A stretch of 64,000 nt of DNA from an uncultured Collinsella sp. (lineage in GTDB: Bacteria > Actinomycetota > Coriobacteriia > Coriobacteriales > Coriobacteriaceae). Under the pieces are notes generated by a model. The model worked only from the letters and a program-made list of their open reading frames with translations. It was not told the origin of the DNA and did not search any database. Of the stretch, positions 58,843-64,000 are shown in pieces (position 1 is the stretch's first letter; each line of letters begins with the position of its first letter). Position numbers and translations under genes: made by a program. Location: contig CALAMG010000034.1 of assembly GCA_937925715.1 (NCBI GenBank), positions 1-64,000 of the forward strand. The letters are read 5' to 3'.

Positions 58843-60108
58843 TTACTGCTCGGGTTCTTCGACTTTATCGATGGCCCAGGTGGCTCCGAGACCGCCGGTG
58901 GTGTTGCGGCGGATGCGCACGGTGACTTCGTGGCGCTCGCCGGCCTGCGTGTAGTGCAGGGGGAAGCTTGCGCGGTTTCGCGCGGCCTCGATGGTACCGC
59001 GCCCGCGGGCGATCCAGTAGTACTCGCCGACGATGCCGAGCGTGTCGGCACCGTAGGGGAGATAGGTCGACAGCTGGTGTAGCAATGGGCCGGGGCAGAA
59101 GACCTCGGTTGCGAAATCGATGGGGAAGTCCTCGGGGATGGTCGGTGCTGCGGGTGCGGGGACCGGAGCCGGTACAGGTGCGGATGTGGACTCGATGACG
59201 GGTACAGACTCAGGCACCGGTTCCGGATTAACTGCGGAATCTGTCGGTTCCACGGAGACGGATGTGTCTTCAGTCTCGGTTTTGGCATCGGCTTCTGGGG
59301 CGTCCTCCGCCTCGATAGACGGCTTTGCCTCGATGGGCGTGGATGCCATGGTGGTGATGCCGGCGTTGGCGTTCTCGGGGTCATAGACGACCGTGAGCGA
59401 GATGGCGGGCTGCGGCGTCTCGGGCTCCGGCGCCGACTCGGTAGCGCCTTGATCGTCGGGCTCGTCGGGCTGATCGTCCTCGGTCTCGTCGCCAAAGACA
59501 TCGCTGTTTTGGAACGCAGGCGTTTCGGGCTGGTCAGCGGCTTCTTCGGTTGTCGACTTGGGAGCTTCGTTGAGCTCCGCAGTGGCTTCCTGCTCGGATA
59601 TGACTTCGGGATCGGTCGTGGCGGTGATTTCGGTGTCGGCTTCTGCCGTTACCTCAATAGCGACTTCGATCTCTGCCTCGGGCTCGGGCTCCGGAGCGAC
59701 TTCGGCCACGGGCTCGGGCTCGGCGCGCTTAACGTGCTTGGGGCGCACGGCCTTGAGGTCCTTCTCGCCGCGCTTTTTCTTTTTGTAGGACTGCTTGGCA
59801 CCCTTGGCAGCCTTGGGCTTGTCCTCGCCCTTGGCAAGGGCGGCATCCCAGGCCTCGTTGGCGATGAGCGTGGCATACAGGCGACCGCCCTTAAAGACGG
59901 TCAGCCTTATGCAGTCGTCGAGCTCCTCGAGCAGCTCGCGCGTGGACTCGAAGCCCAGGTCATAAGCGGCCATGTCACCAGCAGCGAGCGCCTCCTCGAC
60001 CTGCGTCATAAACGTTTGCTTGCCGCACCCAATCGCATCACGCAGCAGACGATACAGATAGATGTGGTTGCCCAGCGATAGCGTGGGCTTAACTATTGTC
60101 TTGCTCAT
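58843..60108 (-). CDS. Low-complexity protein with conserved N- and C-terminal domains
   Basis: A 421-aa soluble protein. An N-terminal ~95-residue alpha/beta domain (LGNHIYLYRLLRDAIGCGKQ, then STRELLEELDDCIRLTVFKG) resembles small winged-helix-like domains. A Lys-rich linker (KKKKRGEKDLKAVRP) and a ~220-residue Glu/Pro/Thr-rich disordered middle follow. The C-terminal beta domain is ~85 residues (VFCPGPLLHQLSTYLPYGAD, then RGRGTIEAARNRASFPLHY). The ATG at 60108 has AGGAGA upstream. No family is recognised. The layout suggests an adaptor joined by a flexible linker. Confidence 0.75.
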   Translation of the reverse strand: MSKTIVKPTLSLGNHIYLYRLLRDAIGCGKQTFMTQVEEALAAGDMAAYDLGFESTRELLEELDDCIRLTVFKGGRLYATLIANEAWDAALAKGEDKPKAAKGAKQSYKKKKRGEKDLKAVRPKHVKRAEPEPVAEVAPEPEPEAEIEVAIEVTAEADTEITATTDPEVISEQEATAELNEAPKSTTEEAADQPETPAFQNSDVFGDETEDDQPDEPDDQGATESAPEPETPQPAISLTVVYDPENANAGITTMASTPIEAKPSIEAEDAPEADAKTETEDTSVSVEPTDSAVNPEPVPESVPVIESTSAPVPAPVPAPAAPTIPEDFPIDFATEVFCPGPLLHQLSTYLPYGADTLGIVGEYYWIARGRGTIEAARNRASFPLHYTQAGERHEVTVRIRRNTTGGLGATWAIDKVEEPEQ

Positions 60109-60180
60109 GGCAAATCTCCTCTTTACACACCAAAGCATCTTACCATCGCGCGGGGCTTGCTACCTCGGCGCCCAAGGCAA

Positions 60181-60211
60181 ACGGGCGCGACCGTTGCCGG
60201 TTCGCGCCCGT
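60181..60211 (-). terminator. Terminator-like hairpin between two surface/unknown genes
   Basis: ACGGGCGCGA pairs with TCGCGCCCGT with an 11-nt loop. It lies downstream of neither gene's T-run clearly, so its direction is uncertain. Confidence 0.45.
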
Positions 60212-60246
60212 TATACAGGTCGATTATCTATGAGGGGCAAACGTGC

Positions 60247-61200
60247 TTAGTTGCCCGATGCCGTGCCTTGGCTCGAGCTGTCAGATGCCGTGCCGGACGC
60301 GGTTCCACTCGAGCTGTTCGAGTTGCTGGTGTTGCTGCTGTCTGCTGAGCCCGTTCCCGACGTGGTGTCGCTCGTCTGGTCGCCCGTGCTCGGTTGAGAG
60401 CCGTCAGTCGTTTGGCTTGAGTCGGTTGTGCCGGATTGCGTACCGTTGTTGTTCACAGAAGAATCGGCGCCCTGCGACTGATCGGGGGTGTTCGAGGACG
60501 AGTCGGTGGATGCGGAGGTGCCCTGCGAGTCGTCCTGCTGGCTTTGCGATTGACCAGTGCTGTCCGCGTCGTGCTCGGTCGTGCGTGACGACAGAATCGG
60601 CTCGGGACGCTCGCCCAGACCCTCACCGGCGGTGGTGATAAGGATGGCAGCGGTGCAGGCGATAACCGCGACGATGGCGATGGCGATCGAGAAGATGATG
60701 ACCTTCTTTTGCGTCTGGCTGCGCTCTGCCGCCGCCTTGGCGCGCAGGCTGTCGGGGGCGACGCGCGCCGTGGTCGCGCGCCCTGCAATCTGGCGCATCT
60801 CCTGGGTAGTCGCGGCGCCGCCTAAGTGCTCCTCGGCATTTAATTCAACGGGTTCATAGGCGCCGGCGGGGTAGTCGACGGTGGCGTGCGTACCTTTGAG
60901 GGCTTCGGCGCTGGCAGAGATAAAGTGGCGGTAGACCTGCGAGGACACAACGGTGATGACCGAGCTCACAGCGGCACCGATCACCGATCCGGCGATACCG
61001 ATCTTGGAGGCAAGCGCGACGCTCGTAGCGGCAGCTGCGGCGCCGGCGATGATCTGGGGAATGGAAATGTCGTCAAACAGGCCCTTTTTGGGCGCGATGG
61101 CCATGGTCTGGCCGATGGAATGGTTTTCGTGAACGCCGTTGTTGAGCGATGCCGGCGTCATGACACGTGTGCGCGGCGCGTCGGTGTACTTGGTTGTCAT
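60247..61200 (-). CDS. Membrane protein with Ser/Thr-rich extracytoplasmic tail
   Basis: A 317-aa protein. A cytoplasmic N-terminus (~50 residues) is followed by an Ala/Gly-rich hydrophobic stretch (IPQIIAGAAAAATSVALASK, then GSVIGAAVSSVITVVSSQVY), then a soluble spacer. A membrane span follows (VIIFSIAIAIVAVIACTAAI), then a ~130-residue Ser/Thr/Gln/Gly repetitive tail likely facing outside. The ATG at 61200 has GGGAGG upstream. No family is recognised; the tail resembles mucin-like surface stalks. Confidence 0.75.
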   Translation of the reverse strand: MTTKYTDAPRTRVMTPASLNNGVHENHSIGQTMAIAPKKGLFDDISIPQIIAGAAAAATSVALASKIGIAGSVIGAAVSSVITVVSSQVYRHFISASAEALKGTHATVDYPAGAYEPVELNAEEHLGGAATTQEMRQIAGRATTARVAPDSLRAKAAAERSQTQKKVIIFSIAIAIVAVIACTAAILITTAGEGLGERPEPILSSRTTEHDADSTGQSQSQQDDSQGTSASTDSSSNTPDQSQGADSSVNNNGTQSGTTDSSQTTDGSQPSTGDQTSDTTSGTGSADSSNTSNSNSSSGTASGTASDSSSQGTASGN

Positions 61201-61374
61201 ACGGGGTCCTCCCGGTGTAAATCTGCTTCGTTTCGTGTAGCCATCAGGGTACCCACCAGATGTGAATCGTACGTGACATTTAACAGATACCATCAACTCA
61301 TCAAGGGGGCTTGCTGTCTTTGGTGCAATAGCTTGATGCTAAACTGGATTAACGATTGCGAGGTGGTTTACGTG

Positions 61375-61593
61375 ATGTACCCGTATATGACATTCGAAGA
61401 CGGTACCGAGGTCGTTCATTCTGACCTGATAACAGATGGGGATATCGAAAAGGTTATCGTGCATTTTGAACGACCGACGGTAGAGGGCTTCGACTCCGCT
61501 CGCTGTGAGTTGCCTTCCTGTTCGTGGACTGACTGGGAAGGGCATTTTACTCAGAGTGAAAAACGAGCTTTCGAAGAGTGTTTGAGCAAATAA
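61375..61593 (+). CDS. Small conserved-looking protein
   Basis: A 72-aa acidic protein (MYPYMTFEDGTEVVHSDLIT, then HFTQSEKRAFEECLSK). The Shine-Dalgarno GAGGTGG precedes ATG 61375. The frame is open from 60886 but the rest is the shadow of the opposite-strand gene. The YPYMTFEDGTEVVHS block looks conserved, but I cannot name a family. It marks the start of an AT-richer segment. Confidence 0.5.
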   Translation: MYPYMTFEDGTEVVHSDLITDGDIEKVIVHFERPTVEGFDSARCELPSCSWTDWEGHFTQSEKRAFEECLSK

Positions 61594-61693
61594 TTTAGAT
61601 TAGTTCGAGTTTAGTTCGAATAAAGAAGCCGAATACGATGACCTAAAGCGTATGCATTTTTAGTATTAGATGCGTATGAAATGGAGGATGTGA

Positions 61694-61975
61694 ATGGATG
61701 AGCTAATAGACTTTAAAAAACGATTTCTCAAGAATGGCGAGCTGGTTTCAATTCCAAAAAAGGAAAGCTATAAAAGAATCATGCTGCTATGGGCCGTCTC
61801 TTTCTTTGAATTAAATACAAGTTATACGGAGCTTCAGGTTAATCGTGTGCTGTCACAGCTCTATCCTGATTATGCCGTGTTGAGGCGGTACTTGGTTGAT
61901 TATGGATTCCTATTAAGGGATGAGCGAGGCCTGAAATACGAGGTTAATCCTGATGTTCACGGTATTGAGAGCTAG
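61694..61975 (+). CDS. DUF2087-domain protein
   Basis: A 93-aa protein matching the DUF2087 pattern: VSIPKKESYKRIMLLWAV, then YTELQVNRVLSQL, then DYAVLRRYLVDYGFLLRDERG. In larger proteins this domain accompanies transcriptional regulators; here it stands alone. The Shine-Dalgarno GGAGG precedes ATG 61694. It overlaps the MFS transporter start by 23 nt, so the two are co-translated. AT-rich codons (AAA, ATA, TTA, AGA) unlike the rest of the window suggest transfer. Confidence 0.75.
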   Translation: MDELIDFKKRFLKNGELVSIPKKESYKRIMLLWAVSFFELNTSYTELQVNRVLSQLYPDYAVLRRYLVDYGFLLRDERGLKYEVNPDVHGIES

Positions 61976-63137
61976 CCGTCCGGTTCGGGTCCTATATATT
62001 GCTAGAGGGATAAGCGAAATAGGCAATTGGTGTGCGAATATTGCTTTGCCAATGCTGATTTACGAGGTAACTCACGATGTTTCTGCAACTGCTTTGATGG
62101 TCTGCTGCAGATTTGCCCCCGCTCTGTTTTCAGTTGCGCTCGCGCAGCTGCCTCAGAAGATGGGTATCGGGACACTGCAGGCCATGAGATTGGCAGACTT
62201 AATTCGCGCGGGATTATTCGTTTGCTATATTTTTGTTGATAGTAAATGGAGTATGTTTGCTATTACGTGCGCGGTATCGCTTTGCCGAACGGTTGAAATG
62301 CCCTGCTTTTACTCGTTGTTAAGAGCCAATACGAATAGTATCAATCGCGACGTAATTAATAATTCGTTTGGGTTTCTGCAGAATTTGATGATGGTTCTGG
62401 GGCCAGTTGCCGGCGGTTTTGTTGTCGCTCAATTTGGGGCGGAGGCTGTTCTTGCATTAGACGCGCTTTCTTTTGCCGCGTCGTTCTGGTTGCTGCGAGA
62501 TGTTCCGTCGGTTATCGAGGTTAATGATAAAGAGGGGATAAGCAAAAATGAAAAAAACTGGACTGCATTTAGTGATCTTAACGCGAAGCACTTGGCAATT
62601 GGTTTCCTATTAATCGATATTTCTAGTGGCGTGGCATTCGGCTCTCTGAATTCTCTTTTGCCAGCTATAGCGCAATTGCAATTTGACTCGTCATCGATAC
62701 AATACGGATTCCTTCAGAGTAGTCTTACAATCGGACTGTTGTTCGGAAATACAATATACGGTCGTTTAATCAGTGGTTCCGATTGCGTTAAATCATATTG
62801 TTTTGTGACGTATCTTGCGCTCGGTGCGTATCTGGCGTTTGGCTATCGCTATGCGTCTGGGATATCGTTTATTTTCCTTTTTATCGTCGGTGCCGGAAAC
62901 GCCATTCAAGATGTGCTTCTCATAACATCGCTGCAGGATTTGGCGAGAGACGGATCTGAATCGATGAGCCTGTTTTCAATTAGGGAGTCTTTGCAATCGG
63001 TTGCTGTTGTTATTTCAACACTCCTTGTTTCGCTGTTCACGAGCATCGCGATGTTCTCAATTCTCGTTACAGGACTTGGTGTATTTTCAATTATGATGGT
63101 AGTTGTGTTTCAATTGAATTATTTGCGAAAGATGTGA
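61953..63137 (+). CDS. MFS transporter
   Basis: A 394-aa major facilitator protein with about twelve hydrophobic segments (ARGISEIGNWCANIALPMLI, then the loop-2-like GIGTLQAMRLADLIRAG). It resembles efflux-type MFS proteins found in peptide and antibiotic clusters. It overlaps the DUF2087 gene by 23 nt and is followed 7 nt later by the B12-binding gene, forming a three-gene cluster. AT-rich codon use as in its neighbours. It may export a natural product or confer self-protection; this is inference from context. Confidence 0.85.
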   Translation: MFTVLRASRPVRVLYIARGISEIGNWCANIALPMLIYEVTHDVSATALMVCCRFAPALFSVALAQLPQKMGIGTLQAMRLADLIRAGLFVCYIFVDSKWSMFAITCAVSLCRTVEMPCFYSLLRANTNSINRDVINNSFGFLQNLMMVLGPVAGGFVVAQFGAEAVLALDALSFAASFWLLRDVPSVIEVNDKEGISKNEKNWTAFSDLNAKHLAIGFLLIDISSGVAFGSLNSLLPAIAQLQFDSSSIQYGFLQSSLTIGLLFGNTIYGRLISGSDCVKSYCFVTYLALGAYLAFGYRYASGISFIFLFIVGAGNAIQDVLLITSLQDLARDGSESMSLFSIRESLQSVAVVISTLLVSLFTSIAMFSILVTGLGVFSIMMVVVFQLNYLRKM

Positions 63138-63144
63138 CGTTGAT

Positions 63145-64000
63145 ATGCCTAAAACGCTTTTAGTATTTCCCCCAGGATGGAGTCCAGTGGGGCCGTATCT
63201 TGCCTTGCCTGTTTTTGAAGTCATATCTTCAAGAGGTTGAACAATACAAAGTTGACATTGTTGACTTAAACGTGGAATTTTACGATGACCTCCTATCTTT
63301 TAGACATGTCGAAGAGTGCTGTAAAAGGTATCGGGAATCAAAGGATTCGTTTAGTTCGAATGTTCAATTAACAATCGAGTTGATACAAAAGTCAGCACTT
63401 AATGTTGACGAGGCAAAAGATATTTTCAGATCGAAGAGATACTTTAATCTAAAAGAAAGACAATATGCTGAAAACATTTTTAGAAATGCACTCTATATCA
63501 TAAATCACGTCTCATATGGAGTTAAATACACGTTCAACTCCATAGATCTGCCCTATGATTATTATTCGACACCAGAAATAATGAAATCGCTTGCGGATAC
63601 CTTGCATAATCCGTTTATTTCCTTCTATGAAACTGCCTTTCTTAAGCGTATTCAGAGGGAAAAAATCGAGTTTATTGGGATTTCGGTGAGCGGCTGTTTC
63701 CAATTGATTTCTGCAGTTACGTTAGCGAAACTGATTAAAGAAGAATGTCCATCTGTTAAACACGTCTCATTGGGCGGCAATTACATTACTCGTTTAGCAG
63801 ATGACTGCATGAAAGAATGACATCCCTTTTTTGAATACATTGATTCGATAATGATGTATGACGGCGAAGAGCCGCTTGCACGTCTTCTTGAGGCTCTTGA
63901 CTCTGGTGATGACAATCTCGACTGTGTTCCAAACCTTTGCCATGCTAAAGGTGGAAAGATATATAAAAACCATCGGATTGAGCAAACATTTATCAACGAT
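63145..64000 (+). pseudogene. B12-binding (probably radical SAM) enzyme, frameshifted and interrupted, partial
   Basis: It starts at ATG 63145, 7 nt after the MFS stop. One frame gives FPPGWSPVGPYLALP and then hits a stop; an extra T in the TTTTT run near 63214 moves to the frame LKSYLQE...YKVDIVDLNVEFYDDL. Further on, EFIGISVSG, IKEECPSVKHVSLGGNYIT and IDSIMMYDGEEPLARLLEAL match cobalamin-binding domains of radical SAM enzymes. A TGA then interrupts the frame at 63818-63820 (MKE-stop-HPFFEY). The radical SAM core would lie beyond the window. Two lesions make it a probable pseudogene. Confidence 0.7.

Noticed and set aside
63818..63820. TGA read as selenocysteine in the B12-binding gene
   Set aside because: There is no visible selenocysteine insertion context, and the gene already carries a frameshift upstream. 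A nonsense mutation is simpler.
1..64000. CRISPR array, rRNA operon or prophage
   Set aside because: There are no regularly spaced direct repeats, no rRNA-like stretches and no phage structural genes. The ClpP-like and VirD4-like genes fit a conjugative element remnant better than a prophage.

Overview
The window looks like a chromosomal segment of a Coriobacteriia actinobacterium, most likely Collinsella or a close relative. This is inferred from the high-GC codon use, the obligate-anaerobe gene set (class III ribonucleotide reductase nrdD/nrdG, a DUF3793 protein next to a flavodoxin, an aldo/keto reductase with 4Fe-4S clusters) and the general style of the loci. No rRNA is present. I found two tRNAs (Gly-GCC, Val-GAC) and no CRISPR array.

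Layout. 0.2-2.3 kb: a GH13 glucosidase, then the tRNA pair. 2.3-6.1 kb: nrdD and nrdG with an NrdR box and large hairpins. 6.1-7.8 kb: a folate operon (folE, HD hydrolase, folB). 7.8-18.4 kb: housekeeping genes (YgjP-type metallopeptidase, M19 dipeptidase, SlyD-like FKBP with a UreE-like protein, HAD phosphatase, Fur-family regulator, acylphosphatase, oxidoreductase, RNase HI, LysR divergent from metY with a structured leader). 18.4-19.5 kb: two decayed genes (panE and a cyclase). 19.5-26.2 kb: aldo/keto reductase, oxidoreductase, nfo and an amino-acid ABC transporter. 26.2-32.8 kb: flavodoxin, DUF3793, a metal-binding membrane protein behind a CsoR-type operator, a frameshifted cell-wall protein, and a YolD/Y-family polymerase pair behind an SOS box. 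33-36 kb: PAP2, a half-length Fe-ADH-like protein and pgi.

Two accessory regions stand out. At 36.1-39.65 kb a small island (VirD4-like ATPase, ClpP-like protease and an unknown protein in one minus-strand operon) is bracketed by two copies of the 3' end of pgi plus its terminator. It therefore looks like the remnant of an element that integrated into the pgi 3' end. At 42.5-53.9 kb a GntR-controlled operon resembles the fructoselysine (frl) locus: transporter, FrlC-like, FrlB-like and two FrlD-like proteins. It is extended by two amidohydrolases, a YjbQ protein, a BtpA/SgcQ protein and an FGGY kinase. I read it as a catabolic system for an Amadori-type or other amine-linked sugar whose substrate I cannot name.

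54-61 kb holds tatD/tcdA, an SdpR/SdpI-type pair, ettA and two surface or low-complexity proteins. From about 61.3 kb the sequence turns AT-rich and holds a DUF2087 protein, an MFS transporter and a broken B12-binding (probably radical SAM) gene that runs off the window, probably acquired horizontally.

A recurring theme is long imperfect hairpins in intergenic DNA. Two families are each present twice with compensatory base changes (20.78/21.96 kb and 32.81/34.24 kb), and two large quasi-palindromes lie at 5.06-5.28 kb and 58.67-58.77 kb.
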